From: Clostridiaceae bacterium
Lineage (GTDB): Bacteria > Bacillota > Clostridia > Lachnospirales > Lachnospiraceae
NCBI GenBank assembly: GCA_902362725.1
Contig: CABIXM010000018.1
Span: 6,470-70,469, forward strand
Reading direction: 5' to 3'
Length of the DNA stretch: 64,000 nucleotides
Positions 18,919 through 28,008 of this stretch are shown here, piece by piece (position 1 is the first letter of the stretch; every line of letters begins with the position of its first letter). The notes beneath the pieces are model-generated. The model saw nothing but the letters and a program-made list of their open reading frames with translations. It was not told where the DNA came from and searched no databases. The position numbers and the translations under genes are program-made.

Positions 18919-19791
18919 ATGAACCGATTTTATGTGATTACTAATGTGGAAAAAGATAAAGACCTGAAGACCACCCGACAGATTTACGATTATCTGAAGG
19001 CCCGGGGGTGCGAATGTACGGTACGGGAATTCCAGAAAAAGGAAACTGAAGATTCCGGTGGAGATTACCGTTATACAGACGCGTCGCTGATTCCGGCCGG
19101 GACCGAGTGCATCCTGGTGCTGGGCGGCGATGGAACCCTGATTCAGGCGGCCCGGGATACGGTGGATCGGAAGATTCCGCTTCTGGGCGTGAATCTGGGA
19201 ACCCTGGGTTTCCTGGCGGAGATTGAGAAGACAGGCGTGCCGGACGCGTTGGACAGCCTGATTCTCGACAATTATACCATTGAGCCCAGGATGCTTCTGG
19301 AGGGAACCGTATACCGGGAGGGGAAAGAGCCGGTCAAGAATCTGGCTCTCAACGATATCGTCGTGAACCGGGCGGGAGCGCTTCGGATCATTGATTATGA
19401 GATCTCAGTCAATGGAGAGCCGCTGAACCGGTATTCCGCCGACGGCATGATCGTGTCCACGCCCACGGGATCCACAGGCTACAGCCTGTCCGCCGGCGGC
19501 CCCATCGTATCGCCCATGGCCAGCATGATTGTGGTGACGCCCATCTGTCCCCATACCCTGACCGCCCGAAGCATCGTACTGTCCGGCGGCGACCGGGTGA
19601 CGGTACGGACCGGGGCCGGAAGAAGAAACCAGAGAGAAGAATCTTTTGTGACCTTTGACGGCGAAGTGCAGGTGCCGGTGGCCACAGGCGATTATGTGGA
19701 GATACAGAAGTCGGAAAAGACCGTCAACATACTGAAGATCAGCAGGGTCAGCTTTCTGGAGGTCCTGCGTGACAAAATGCGCGGCAACTAG
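18919..19791 (+). CDS. nadK: NAD kinase
   Basis: A 290-residue NAD kinase with the hallmark LVLGGDGTLIQAAR motif, NLGTLGFLAEIE, the NDIVVNRAG segment and STPTGSTGYSLSAGGPIV. It phosphorylates NAD to NADP in the cytosol. It is 19 bases after tlyA, and the argR ribosome binding site (AGGAGG) overlaps its stop codon. Confidence 0.97.
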   Translation: MNRFYVITNVEKDKDLKTTRQIYDYLKARGCECTVREFQKKETEDSGGDYRYTDASLIPAGTECILVLGGDGTLIQAARDTVDRKIPLLGVNLGTLGFLAEIEKTGVPDALDSLILDNYTIEPRMLLEGTVYREGKEPVKNLALNDIVVNRAGALRIIDYEISVNGEPLNRYSADGMIVSTPTGSTGYSLSAGGPIVSPMASMIVVTPICPHTLTARSIVLSGGDRVTVRTGAGRRNQREESFVTFDGEVQVPVATGDYVEIQKSEKTVNILKISRVSFLEVLRDKMRGN

Positions 19792-19804
19792 GAGGTATGA
19801 CGAA

Positions 19805-20254
19805 ATGAAGATAGAGCGGCACGCAAAGATTATCGAGCTGATCAACGAGTATGCCATCGAGACCCAGGAGGAGCTGGCGGCCAGATTGAACGACGCGGGC
19901 TTTCGGGTTACCCAGGCGACGGTATCCCGGGATATCCGGGAGCTGAAGCTGACCAAGATGGCGGTGAACGGACGGCAGCGCTATGTGGTAGTGCCGGGCG
20001 GCAACGGCCACATGGGTGATAAGTACATTGGCATCCTCCGGGACAGCTTTCTGTCCATGGAGATGGCTCAGAATATTCTGGTGGTGAAGACTGTGGCAGG
20101 TATGGCCATGGCGGCAGCCGCGGCCCTGGACGCCCTTCACTGGCAGGAGATCGTGGGCTGTATCGCCGGGGATGATACGATCTTCTGTGCGGTACGCAGT
20201 GTGGACGATACCATGATCGTCATGGAAAAACTGAGAAAAGCAATCAGGGGTTAG
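19805..20254 (+). CDS. argR: Arginine repressor ArgR
   Basis: A 149-residue ArgR/AhrC. The N-terminal winged helix (IIELINEYAIETQEELAARLNDAGFRVTQATVSRDIRELKL) ends in the conserved TQATVSRDIREL recognition helix; the C-terminal domain has the arginine-binding GTIAGDDTIF-type segment, here CIAGDDTIFCAVR. The start at 19805 is favoured: AGGAGG at 19790-19795 is 9 bases away, while the ATG at 19797 hits a stop after three codons. Its place between nadK and recN is conserved in Firmicutes. Expected targets are arg genes elsewhere. Confidence 0.96.
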   Translation: MKIERHAKIIELINEYAIETQEELAARLNDAGFRVTQATVSRDIRELKLTKMAVNGRQRYVVVPGGNGHMGDKYIGILRDSFLSMEMAQNILVVKTVAGMAMAAAAALDALHWQEIVGCIAGDDTIFCAVRSVDDTMIVMEKLRKAIRG

Positions 20255-20269
20255 AGCGAAAGGAAAAGT

Positions 20270-21958
20270 ATGTTAGAGCATCTGCATGTGAAAAATCTGG
20301 CATTGATTCGTGAAGCGGAGATTGATTTTACGGAAGGACTGAATATCCTGACCGGCGAGACCGGAGCCGGAAAATCCATCGTCATCGGCTCGGTGAGCCT
20401 GGCGCTGGGCGGCAAGGTCAGTAAAGATCTGGTACGTCCGGGGGCGGACTACGGTCTGGCGGAGCTGGTCTTTTCTGTCACAGGCAAGCGGTTGGAAAGC
20501 CGCCTTCAGGAGCTGGACGTGGTTCCGGAGGACGGCCAGATCATCCTGTCCCGGAAAATCATGAACGGTAAGAGCATCAATAAGATCAATGGCGAGACGG
20601 TCACCTTAAGTCAGCTTCGGGAGGCGGCATCCCTGCTCATCGATATACATGGGCAGCACGAACACCAGTCCTTATTGCAGAAGAAAAAGCATCTGGAGAT
20701 TCTGGATGAATACGCGAAAGAAGAATTACAGCCGGTAAAAGACACTCTGGCGGCTGTTTATCAAGAATGGAAAAAACTGGAAGAGGAAAGGGAGAACGCC
20801 CAGCTGGACGAAGAGAGCCGCATGCGGGAGCTGTCCCTTCTGGAATTTGAGACAAAAGAGATCGAAGAGGCGGGGCTGGTGCCCGGCGAAGATGAAGAGC
20901 TGGAGCAGCGGTACCGGAAGATGACGAACGCGAAGCGGCTGATGGAAGCCGCCGGAACTGCCTATGGCCTGACCGGCTATGAGGAAGCCGAGGGTGCCGG
21001 AACCGCCATCGGACGGGCGCTCCGGGAGCTGCAGGGCGTCCAGAGCCTGGACGAAGGCCTTGGGGATCTGACCGGCCAGCTTTCCGACATCGACAGCCTG
21101 TTAAATGACTTTAACCGGGAGCTTTCCGATTATGTGTCCTCCCTGGAGTTCGCAGATGAAGAGTTTGAACAGGTGGAGGAACGCCTGAATACCCTGAATC
21201 ACTTGAAATCCAAGTATGGCAAGACCCTGGAGGCGGTGCTGGAATACGACCGGGAGCAGCAGGAACGTCTGGCAGCCCTGCAGGATTATGACGCCTATCT
21301 GGAACGTCTGAGCAGGGCCATTGGAGAGAAAGAGCAGGAGCTGGAAAAGCTCTGCGAGGAAGCCAGCGCCATCCGGAGACGCTATGCGACGACGCTTTGC
21401 GGAAAGATCCGGGAACATCTGGTGGATCTGAATTTCCTGAACGTGGAATTTGAACTGGATTTCACACGGCTTTTCGGTTATACCGCGAATGGCTTCGACG
21501 ACGCCGAGTTTGTCATTTCCACGAATCCCGGCGAGCCCCTGCGGCCGCTGGCGAAGATAGCCTCCGGCGGCGAGCTGTCCCGCGTTATGCTGGCTATTAA
21601 GACTGTGCTGGCGGATAAAGATCAGATCGAGACCGTGATTTTTGATGAGATTGACGTAGGCATCAGCGGCAGGACAGCTCAGAAGGTATCGGAAAAAATG
21701 ATGCTGATTGGCCGCACCAGACAGGTCATCTGCATCACCCATCTGGCCCAGATTGCAGCCATGGCGGATACCCATTTCCGCATCGAAAAGCAGGTGGAGG
21801 AGGGCGGCACCCGGACAGAGATCAGGAAGCTTACGGAGGCGGAAAGTATCGATGAGTTGGCCCGTATCCTGGGCGGTGCGGAGATTACAGACGCCGTTTT
21901 AAAAAATGCTTCGGAGATGAAAGAACTGGCAGGTAACAAAAAGTCCCAGACTAGATAG
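20270..21958 (+). CDS. recN: DNA repair protein RecN
   Basis: A 562-residue SMC-like ATPase. Walker A is LTGETGAGKSIVIGS near residue 30; the first head continues DIHGQHEHQSLL, then a central coiled coil (about residues 150-375) and the second head with KIASGGELSRVMLAIK (ABC signature), VIFDEIDVGISGRTAQ (Walker B) and ITHLAQIAA. RecN is recruited to double-strand breaks. It is the last gene of the operon and ends 19 bases before a strong terminator. Confidence 0.97.
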   Translation: MLEHLHVKNLALIREAEIDFTEGLNILTGETGAGKSIVIGSVSLALGGKVSKDLVRPGADYGLAELVFSVTGKRLESRLQELDVVPEDGQIILSRKIMNGKSINKINGETVTLSQLREAASLLIDIHGQHEHQSLLQKKKHLEILDEYAKEELQPVKDTLAAVYQEWKKLEEERENAQLDEESRMRELSLLEFETKEIEEAGLVPGEDEELEQRYRKMTNAKRLMEAAGTAYGLTGYEEAEGAGTAIGRALRELQGVQSLDEGLGDLTGQLSDIDSLLNDFNRELSDYVSSLEFADEEFEQVEERLNTLNHLKSKYGKTLEAVLEYDREQQERLAALQDYDAYLERLSRAIGEKEQELEKLCEEASAIRRRYATTLCGKIREHLVDLNFLNVEFELDFTRLFGYTANGFDDAEFVISTNPGEPLRPLAKIASGGELSRVMLAIKTVLADKDQIETVIFDEIDVGISGRTAQKVSEKMMLIGRTRQVICITHLAQIAAMADTHFRIEKQVEEGGTRTEIRKLTEAESIDELARILGGAEITDAVLKNASEMKELAGNKKSQTR

Positions 21959-21977
21959 CAGAGGATTCTGCATACTA

Positions 21978-22013
21978 AAGACAGAGACGGAAAAGCGTTT
22001 CTGTCTTTTTTTT
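21978..22013 (+). terminator. Terminator of the nusB-recN operon
   Basis: AAGACAGAGACG (21978-21989) pairs with CGTTTCTGTCTT (21996-22007) with one G-U pair, followed by eight T residues. Confidence 0.93.
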
Positions 22014-22046
22014 GATCGACTTTTCTCTTAAGATAAGGAGAATGCC

Positions 22047-23273
22047 ATGATGATATGCAGAAAAACATACCGGAAATTTTTGCTGGGGCTGCTGGCTGTA
22101 AGCCTTCTGGGACTGGGCGTGTATGATTATTTCCGGGAACGGGCGCGGATTCCCGATTCCTACGTGCAGACTGAGGGCGAGCCCGGACCGGCGGAACCTG
22201 ATTTCCCGGTGACAGCGCAGATCACGCAGAGCGTGACGGAGGCCTCTTACAATAGCCGGAGCGGGAAGAGCTATCAGATATCTTATCGGTATCTGGGATG
22301 GATGCCGCTGAAAGAGACGGAGGTCACTGTGGTGCAGAAGACCTGCGTGATTCCGGGCGGCATTCCGGTGGGCATCTATATGGAGACGGACGGCGTGCTG
22401 GTGATTGGAACCGGAAAGGTAACCGGACGGGACGGTCTGACCTATGAACCGGCTTTTCGGCTGGTGCAGGCCGGCGATTACATTCGCTCTGTCAACGGAC
22501 AGACGATCCGGGAGAAGGAGGAGCTTATTGAGGCTGTGCAGGAGCAGGGCAGTGAGAAGGTGGTGTTGGGACTGGAACGGGACGGAAGAAGCTTTGAGAT
22601 TCGGCTTTCAGCCACGGACACGGAGGAGGGCTTCCGACTGGGCATTTGGGTGAGGGATAATACCCAGGGCATCGGAACCCTGACATTTTTAACGGAAGAC
22701 GGAAGCTTCGGGGCCCTGGGACACGGGATCAACGATTCAGATACGGGTAAGCTTCTGAAGCTCAGCGAGGGCAAGCTGTATGATACCTCGGTGGCGGAAA
22801 TTCACCGGGGCGAGCCCGGAACGCCCGGGGAGGTGGCGGGGCTGATCCGCTATCGGGAAAGCCTGATCTGCGGGGAGATTCAGGAGAATACAGAGGCAGG
22901 AATATTCGGCACGGCGACAGAGCATCTGCGGGAACAGCTGCCTGTGGAGACGCTGGAGGTGGGGTATAAGCAGGAAATTACCAGGGGCGAGGCGTGGATC
23001 CGAAGCGCTGTGAGCGGGGAAGTCCGGGATTACCGAATAGAAATCGAAGAAATCCACAGCAGTGAGTCCGATGTCAATAAGGGGATCGTGTTGCGGGTGA
23101 CCGATCCGGAACTGCTGGCACTGGCGGGCGGAATCGTGCAGGGAATGTCTGGCTCGCCGGTGATTCAGAATGGAAAGATCGTGGGCGCTGTGACCCATGT
23201 ATTTATCAATGATCCGACGAAAGGTTACGGTATTTTTATAGAAAATATGCTGGATCCGCAGGGAAAGAGTTAA
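22047..23273 (+). CDS. spoIVB: SpoIVB serine peptidase
   Basis: A 408-residue SpoIVB. An N-terminal signal anchor ([20 protein letters not shown]), a PDZ domain (about residues 100-190, [12 protein letters not shown]) and a C-terminal S55-type peptidase domain with ALGHGIND (catalytic His) and [21 protein letters not shown] (catalytic Ser) are visible. Made in the forespore, it is secreted to the intermembrane space and signals activation of sigma-K. Two start codons (22047 and 22050) share the AAGGAG site; the first is used here. It stands directly upstream of spo0A, the standard order in endospore formers. Confidence 0.95.
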   Translation: MMICRKTYRKFLLGLLAVSLLGLGVYDYFRERARIPDSYVQTEGEPGPAEPDFPVTAQITQSVTEASYNSRSGKSYQISYRYLGWMPLKETEVTVVQKTCVIPGGIPVGIYMETDGVLVIGTGKVTGRDGLTYEPAFRLVQAGDYIRSVNGQTIREKEELIEAVQEQGSEKVVLGLERDGRSFEIRLSATDTEEGFRLGIWVRDNTQGIGTLTFLTEDGSFGALGHGINDSDTGKLLKLSEGKLYDTSVAEIHRGEPGTPGEVAGLIRYRESLICGEIQENTEAGIFGTATEHLREQLPVETLEVGYKQEITRGEAWIRSAVSGEVRDYRIEIEEIHSSESDVNKGIVLRVTDPELLALAGGIVQGMSGSPVIQNGKIVGAVTHVFINDPTKGYGIFIENMLDPQGKS

Positions 23274-23309
23274 AACAGAGGAGCTGCCGGGTCATTTGTT
23301 CGGGAAGTC

Positions 23310-23316
23310 TGTCGAA
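23310..23316 (+). promoter_or_regulatory. Candidate Spo0A box upstream of spo0A
   Basis: TGTCGAA matches the core of the Spo0A-binding 0A box. It lies about 40 bases upstream of the -35 of the spo0A promoter, where binding could mediate autoregulation. A 7-base match can occur by chance. Confidence 0.45.
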
Positions 23317-23355
23317 ACCTGTCTTTCGGTGTCCAAAAAAGAAGAACGATAGAAA

Positions 23356-23385
23356 TTGCAGAAAAAGGGAAAAACTGGCTATAAT
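23356..23385 (+). promoter_or_regulatory. Promoter of spo0A
   Basis: TTGCAG (23356-23361), an 18-bp spacer and TATAAT (23380-23385), about 50 bases before the GTG start. Confidence 0.65.
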
Positions 23386-23434
23386 GTTCCTATCACAAAT
23401 CAACAGCGAATGTAGAAGAAATGGGGGGAATTTT

Positions 23435-24238
23435 GTGGAGAAACTTAGAATTGCGATTGCGGATGATAACGAGCGTATGGTAGAGGTACTGAGCGCGTTG
23501 ATTCAGGGGGAAAACAGTATGGAGCTTGCAGGAACAGCGGCAAATGGAGAAGAAGCGTTGGATTTGATTCGCAGACATATACCGGATGTGGTGCTTCTGG
23601 ATCTGATCATGCCGAAGGTAGACGGGCTGGGCGTCATGGAGAAACTGCGGGAAGATAAAACCATCCGGAAAATGCCCGTGATTATCGTACTCTCCGCAAT
23701 CGGACAGGAGAGCGTTACAGAAGATGCCTTTGCTCTGGGAGCAAGTTATTATATTATGAAGCCCTTCAACCATGAAATGCTGCTGGGAAGACTGAAAGGG
23801 CTTCAGAAGCATGGCGAAAAGCTGTGTGTACCCCATCAGACCGAAGCCATAAAAGAAAGGGAAAGCGTCTGTGAGGAACGGGATCTGGAGACAGATGTGA
23901 CCAATATGATTCATGAAATTGGCGTGCCCGCTCATATCAAGGGATACCAGTATCTTCGGGACGCGATAATTATGACCGTGAATGACATGGAAATGCTGAG
24001 CTCCGTGACGAAGGTACTGTATCCCACCATCGCTAAGCATTATCAGACAACGCCCAGCCGGGTGGAACGGGCCATCCGGCATGCCATTGAGGTGGCCTGG
24101 GGCAGAGGAAAGATGGACACCATAGACGCGCTGTTTGGCTATACGGTCAGCAATGGGAAAGGAAAGCCCACAAATTCCGAGTTTATCGCGCTGATTTCAG
24201 ACAGGATCCGACTGGAGAACAGGAAGAAGGTTTCCTAA
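23435..24238 (+). CDS. spo0A: Sporulation master regulator Spo0A
   Basis: A 267-residue response regulator. The receiver domain shows the acidic pair in IADDNERM, phospho-acceptor D56 in [13 protein letters not shown] and Lys in YYIMKPFN; the C-terminal Spo0A domain has [24 protein letters not shown] and the DNA-reading helix [20 protein letters not shown]. The start is GTG 23435, chosen because GGGGGGAA lies about 5-10 bases before it and because the protein then has the usual length; an ATG at 23384 would put the start within the promoter -10. It follows spoIVB and controls entry into sporulation. A 0A-box-like site upstream suggests autoregulation. Confidence 0.96.
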   Translation: MEKLRIAIADDNERMVEVLSALIQGENSMELAGTAANGEEALDLIRRHIPDVVLLDLIMPKVDGLGVMEKLREDKTIRKMPVIIVLSAIGQESVTEDAFALGASYYIMKPFNHEMLLGRLKGLQKHGEKLCVPHQTEAIKERESVCEERDLETDVTNMIHEIGVPAHIKGYQYLRDAIIMTVNDMEMLSSVTKVLYPTIAKHYQTTPSRVERAIRHAIEVAWGRGKMDTIDALFGYTVSNGKGKPTNSEFIALISDRIRLENRKKVS

Positions 24239-24258
24239 TGTAGCGAGAAATGTAAAAA

Positions 24259-24302
24259 TTGCACAAATTATACTTTTAAATACACTGCAAATGCGTTATA
24301 AT
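24259..24302 (+). promoter_or_regulatory. Promoter region of glgA
   Basis: Two overlapping candidates: TTGCAC (24259-24264), 16 bp, TACACT (24281-24286); and TATAAT (24297-24302) with a weak TTTTAA -35 at 24274-24279. Confidence 0.5.
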
Positions 24303-24343
24303 GAATATAAATGAATTTATTATAGAGCTGGGGAGGAAATGCA

Positions 24344-25786
24344 GTGAGAAAGATTTTATTTGTCGCTTCAGAAGCGGTTCCTTTTATTAAGACAGGAGGC
24401 TTGGCGGATGTGGCGGGTTCTTTGCCGAAATACTTCGATAAAGAGCAGTATGATATCCGGGTTATGATTCCGAAATATATGTGTATCCGCCAGGAGTGGA
24501 AGGATCAGATGAAGTATGTGACACACTTCTACATGAATCTGGCATGGCGCAGCCAGTATGTGGGAATTCTGGAGATGGAATACGAGGGTGTGAAGTTCTA
24601 CTTTATTGATAATGAGTATTATTTTGCGGGACCGAAGCCCTACGGCAATATCTATGAGGATATCGAGAAGTTCGCGTTTTTCTCCAAGGCCGCGATTTCC
24701 GCATTGCCGTCCCTGGATTTCCGCCCGGATATCATCCATTGCCACGACTGGCAGACCGGACTGGTTCCCGTATTTTTAAATGATTCCTTCCAGGATAATC
24801 CGTTCTTCCAGGGTATCAAGACGGTGATGACCATTCACAACCTGAAGTTCCAGGGTATCTGGGACATGAAGACGGTCAAGGACATCACCGGCCTGAACGC
24901 TTCCTATTTCACACCGGATAAGCTGGAAGCTTATGGCGACGCCAACTATCTGAAGGGCGGTATCGTCTATGCGGATGCCGTGACTACCGTAAGTGATACC
25001 TATGCCGAAGAGATCAAGATGCCGTATTACGGAGAACATCTGGACGGCTTGATGCGCGCCCGTGCCAATTCCCTGCGCGGTATCGTCAATGGTATCGATT
25101 ATAACGAGTACAATCCGGAGACTGACAAGTATCTGGTACATAATTATAATGCTGTGAACTTCCGCAAGGAGAAGGTGAAGAACAAGACCGCATTGCAGCA
25201 GGAGCTGGGGCTTGATGTGGATCCGAAGAAGATGATGATCGGTATTGTATCCCGTCTGACAGACCAGAAGGGCTTCGATCTGATCGCCTATGTAATGGAT
25301 GAACTCTGTCAGGACGAGGTACAGTTCGTGGTTCTGGGCACCGGTGAGGAGCGCTATGAGAATATGTTCCGCCATTTCGCATGGAAGTACCAGGGCAAGG
25401 TTTCCGCGAATATCTTCTATTCGGAGGCCATGTCCCACAAGGTATACGGTTCCTGCGACGCTTTCCTGATGCCGTCCCAGTTCGAGCCCTGCGGCTTAAG
25501 CCAGCTCATGAGCCTCCGTTACGGCACCGTGCCCATCGTCCGGGAGACCGGCGGCCTGAAGGATACGGTAGAGCCCTATAATGAGTACGAGAACAGGGGA
25601 ACCGGCTTCAGTTTCACCAATTACAACGCCCATGAGATGATGCATACAGTCCGCTACGCAGAGCATATCTACTATGACAAGAAGCGCGAGTGGAACAAGA
25701 TCATCGACCGCGGCATGGCTATGGACTTCTCCTGGAATAATTCGGCGAAGAAGTATGAGGAGCTGTATAACTGGCTGGCGGGCTAA
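24344..25786 (+). CDS. glgA: Glycogen synthase (ADP-glucose type)
   Basis: A 480-residue GT5 glycogen synthase. The N-terminal ADP-glucose motif FIKTGGLADVAGSLPKYF is intact; DIIHCHDWQTGLVPV, HNLKFQG, the SRLTDQKGFDL linker and the C-terminal PSQFEPCGLSQLMSLRYGTVPIVRETGGLKDTV with the catalytic Glu are clear. It extends alpha-1,4-glucan chains from ADP-glucose. The start is GTG 24344 with GGGGAGG at about 9 bases. No other glycogen gene adjoins it; the rest of the glg set must be elsewhere. It appears monocistronic and ends before a terminator that merges with the rpsB promoter. Confidence 0.96.
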   Translation: MRKILFVASEAVPFIKTGGLADVAGSLPKYFDKEQYDIRVMIPKYMCIRQEWKDQMKYVTHFYMNLAWRSQYVGILEMEYEGVKFYFIDNEYYFAGPKPYGNIYEDIEKFAFFSKAAISALPSLDFRPDIIHCHDWQTGLVPVFLNDSFQDNPFFQGIKTVMTIHNLKFQGIWDMKTVKDITGLNASYFTPDKLEAYGDANYLKGGIVYADAVTTVSDTYAEEIKMPYYGEHLDGLMRARANSLRGIVNGIDYNEYNPETDKYLVHNYNAVNFRKEKVKNKTALQQELGLDVDPKKMMIGIVSRLTDQKGFDLIAYVMDELCQDEVQFVVLGTGEERYENMFRHFAWKYQGKVSANIFYSEAMSHKVYGSCDAFLMPSQFEPCGLSQLMSLRYGTVPIVRETGGLKDTVEPYNEYENRGTGFSFTNYNAHEMMHTVRYAEHIYYDKKREWNKIIDRGMAMDFSWNNSAKKYEELYNWLAG

Positions 25787-25853
25787 GGCGTATGGAGCAG
25801 GCTGAGGCACTCCGCTTCAGAAAGTCTGAGAAAAAATGCAAATTTGTCAAGGG

Positions 25854-25877
25854 AAAGGGCTTGTCAAAGCCCTTTTT
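25854..25877 (+). terminator. glgA terminator overlapping the rpsB promoter
   Basis: AAAGGGCTT (25854-25862) and AAGCCCTTT (25867-25875) form a 9-bp perfect stem with a GTCA loop and a T tract to 25877. The -35 TTGTCA of the next promoter occupies 25861-25866, that is, the top of this stem-loop. Confidence 0.85.
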
Positions 25878-25889
25878 CTATGCTATACT
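25861..25889 (+). promoter_or_regulatory. Promoter of rpsB-tsf
   Basis: TTGTCA (25861-25866), a 17-bp spacer and TATACT (25884-25889), leaving a leader of about 110 bases before rpsB. Confidence 0.85.
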
Positions 25890-26006
25890 TTCAAAGTTAG
25901 TGAAAAAACACGCGGGCGGAACCGGGAAAGGTGCCTGGATCACATGTGAACCGGTATTTCACGGTGAAGAAACTCGCGGAAGAACAACCAAATGGAGGAA
26001 AGAAAC

Positions 26007-26741
26007 ATGAGTGTAATTTCAATGAAGCAGTTACTGGAAGCAGGTGTTCATTTCGGACATCAGACAAGACGCTGGAACCCCAAGATGGCTCCGTACATCT
26101 ACACAGAGCGTAACGGCATCTACATCATCGACCTGCAGAAGTCTGTAGGCAAGGTAGATGAGGCTTACAAGGCCGTATTCGATATCGCTGCTGAAGGTGG
26201 CAAGATCCTGTTCGTAGGTACTAAGAAGCAGGCTCAGGACGCTATCAAGGTTGAGGCAGAGCGTTGCGGTATGTACTATGTAAATGAGCGTTGGCTCGGC
26301 GGTATGCTGACCAACTTCAAGACCATCCAGAGCAGAATCGCCCGCCTGAAGGCTATCGAGAAGATGTCTGAGGACGGAACCTTTGATGTACTGCCGAAGA
26401 AGGAAGTTATCGCACTGAAAAAAGAGTGGGAGAAGCTTGAGAAGAACCTTGGCGGTATCAAGGACATGAAGAGAACCCCGGATGCGATCTTCGTAGTAGA
26501 CCCGAAGAAGGAGAGAATCTGCGTACAGGAAGCACATACACTGGGTATTCCGCTTATCGGAATCGCTGATACCAACTGTGATCCGGAAGAGCTGGACTAT
26601 GTAATCCCGGGCAATGATGACGCTATCAGAGCCGTAAAGCTGATCGTTTCCAAGATGGCAGACGCTGTCGTTGAGGCTAACCAGGGCGCAGCTGAAGAAG
26701 TTGCAGAGGAAGCTGAGACTGAGGAGACTGTAGAGGCTTAA
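26007..26741 (+). CDS. rpsB: 30S ribosomal protein uS2
   Basis: A 244-residue uS2: [25 protein letters not shown] at the N-terminus, [25 protein letters not shown] and [25 protein letters not shown]. The C-terminus ends in an acidic Glu/Ala-rich tail, common in this protein. The start at 26007 has GGAGG 8 bases upstream; a longer frame from 25992 begins inside the ribosome binding site. It heads the rpsB-tsf operon. Codon use is strongly biased, as expected for a highly expressed gene. Confidence 0.97.
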   Translation: MSVISMKQLLEAGVHFGHQTRRWNPKMAPYIYTERNGIYIIDLQKSVGKVDEAYKAVFDIAAEGGKILFVGTKKQAQDAIKVEAERCGMYYVNERWLGGMLTNFKTIQSRIARLKAIEKMSEDGTFDVLPKKEVIALKKEWEKLEKNLGGIKDMKRTPDAIFVVDPKKERICVQEAHTLGIPLIGIADTNCDPEELDYVIPGNDDAIRAVKLIVSKMADAVVEANQGAAEEVAEEAETEETVEA

Positions 26742-26796
26742 GTAAAAGTCGAAAGTGCACACGCGGCTTACACTAACGAATTTGGAGGGATTAGAA

Positions 26797-27735
26797 ATGG
26801 CAATCACAGCAGGAATGGTAAAAGAGTTAAGAGAAATGACCGGCGCCGGCATGATGGACTGCAAGAAGGCCCTGACAGCTACTGATGGAAATATGGACGC
26901 AGCTGTTGACTGGCTGAGAGAGAAAGGCCTTGCAAGCGCACAGAAGAAGGCTGGCCGTATCGCAGCTGAGGGTATTGTAGATACCTGCCTGGTAAACGAT
27001 GATCACAAGGCTGTTGTTGTAGAGGTAAACGCTGAGACTGACTTCGTTGCAAAGAACGAGAAGTTCCAGTCCTACGTAGCAGACGTAGCAGCTCAGGCTG
27101 TTAAGACTACCGCTACTGATATCGATGGCTTCCTGGCAGAGAAGTGGGAGAAGGATCCGTCTCTGACTGTAAAAGAGGCACTGGCTTCCCAGATCGCTAT
27201 CATCGGCGAGAATATGAACATCCGTCGTTTCGCACAGGTAGAGGAGGAGAACGGTTTCGTTGCTTCCTATATCCATGCAGGCGGAAAGATCGGCGTTCTG
27301 GTAGACGTTGAGACCGATGTCATCAATGACGCGATCCGTGAGATGGCTAAGAACGTAGCTATGCAGGCTGCAGCTCTGAAGCCACTGTACACCAGCGACG
27401 CTGAGGTAGAGCCGGAGTACATCGAGAAAGAGAAGGCTATCCTGATGGCTCAGATCCAGAACGACCCGAAGGAGTCCCAGAAGCCGGAGAAGGTTATCCA
27501 GGGCATGATCCAGGGCCGTATCAACAAAGAGCTGAAAGAGATCTGCCTGCTTGATCAGGTATACGTAAAGGCAGAGGACGGAAAGCAGTCTGTAGCCAAG
27601 TACGTAGCTCAGGTAGCAAAAGAGAACAACGCAAACATCACCATCAAGAAGTTTGTTCGTTTCGAGACCGGTGAGGGACTTGAGAAGAAGAACGAGGACT
27701 TTGCGGCAGAGGTAGCAAAGCAGATGGGAATGTAA
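26797..27735 (+). CDS. tsf: Elongation factor Ts
   Basis: A 312-residue EF-Ts. The N-terminal domain has VKELREMTGAGMMDCKKAL and AVDWLREKGLASAQKKAGRIAAEG, followed by VEVNAETDFVAKNEKF, the core of the EF-Tu-binding region. It exchanges GDP for GTP on EF-Tu. The start at 26797 follows GGAGGGATT; the frame is open further upstream but has no other ribosome binding site. It is the second gene of the rpsB operon, 55 bases after it. Confidence 0.97.
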   Translation: MAITAGMVKELREMTGAGMMDCKKALTATDGNMDAAVDWLREKGLASAQKKAGRIAAEGIVDTCLVNDDHKAVVVEVNAETDFVAKNEKFQSYVADVAAQAVKTTATDIDGFLAEKWEKDPSLTVKEALASQIAIIGENMNIRRFAQVEEENGFVASYIHAGGKIGVLVDVETDVINDAIREMAKNVAMQAAALKPLYTSDAEVEPEYIEKEKAILMAQIQNDPKESQKPEKVIQGMIQGRINKELKEICLLDQVYVKAEDGKQSVAKYVAQVAKENNANITIKKFVRFETGEGLEKKNEDFAAEVAKQMGM

Positions 27736-27760
27736 TTCTCATAAACAGAGATTCAAGAGT

Positions 27761-27829
27761 CTGTAAAGAGCTGTTCTGCGAGGCACCTAATGCACACACA
27801 CTCAGCTTTGCGGAAACGGGATTTTACAG
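27761..27829 (+). other. Structured element in the tsf 3' region
   Basis: CTGTAAA (27761-27767) pairs with TTTACAG (27823-27829), and TCTGCGAGG (27775-27783) pairs with CTTTGCGGA (27806-27814) using G-U pairs, around a 22-base loop, with an internal loop between the two helices. It lies between tsf and the terminator at 27852, so it is part of the tsf 3' UTR or a small RNA. No own promoter is evident. Confidence 0.35.
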
Positions 27830-27851
27830 ATTTGACTATCATATGTATTTT

Positions 27852-27884
27852 ACAAGGGCGTGGCGGCAGCTGCGCTCTTGTTTT
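27852..27884 (+). terminator. Terminator after tsf
   Basis: ACAAGGGCG (27852-27860) pairs with CGCTCTTGT (27873-27881) with one G-U pair; TTT follows. It ends about 150 bases after tsf. A CAAGAG at 27753-27758 could compete for the right arm. Confidence 0.65.
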
Positions 27885-27973
27885 CTGCGCAGAATACTTT
27901 AGAAACTGAAAGTTTTTGGCCTAACTCGGAGAAAGAAGAAAAGTAATACTGTACAAAACCCCGTGCATTGAAT

Positions 27974-27979
27974 TATAAT
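27974..27979 (+). promoter_or_regulatory. -10 box for the AGCS carrier gene
   Basis: A perfect TATAAT about 30 bases before the start codon; the region 17 bp upstream (TACAAA) is a poor -35, so an activator may be needed. Confidence 0.5.
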
Positions 27980-28008
27980 AAGAAAAACAATACGAGGGGG
28001 TTTCTGTT

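Noticed and set aside
25787..26006. Small rightward frame after glgA (25792-26010)
   Set aside because: It crosses a terminator and the rpsB promoter and has no ribosome binding site.
27736..27884. 6S RNA
   Set aside because: There is a long bulged hairpin, but the length is short, no own promoter is visible, and I cannot confirm the consensus.
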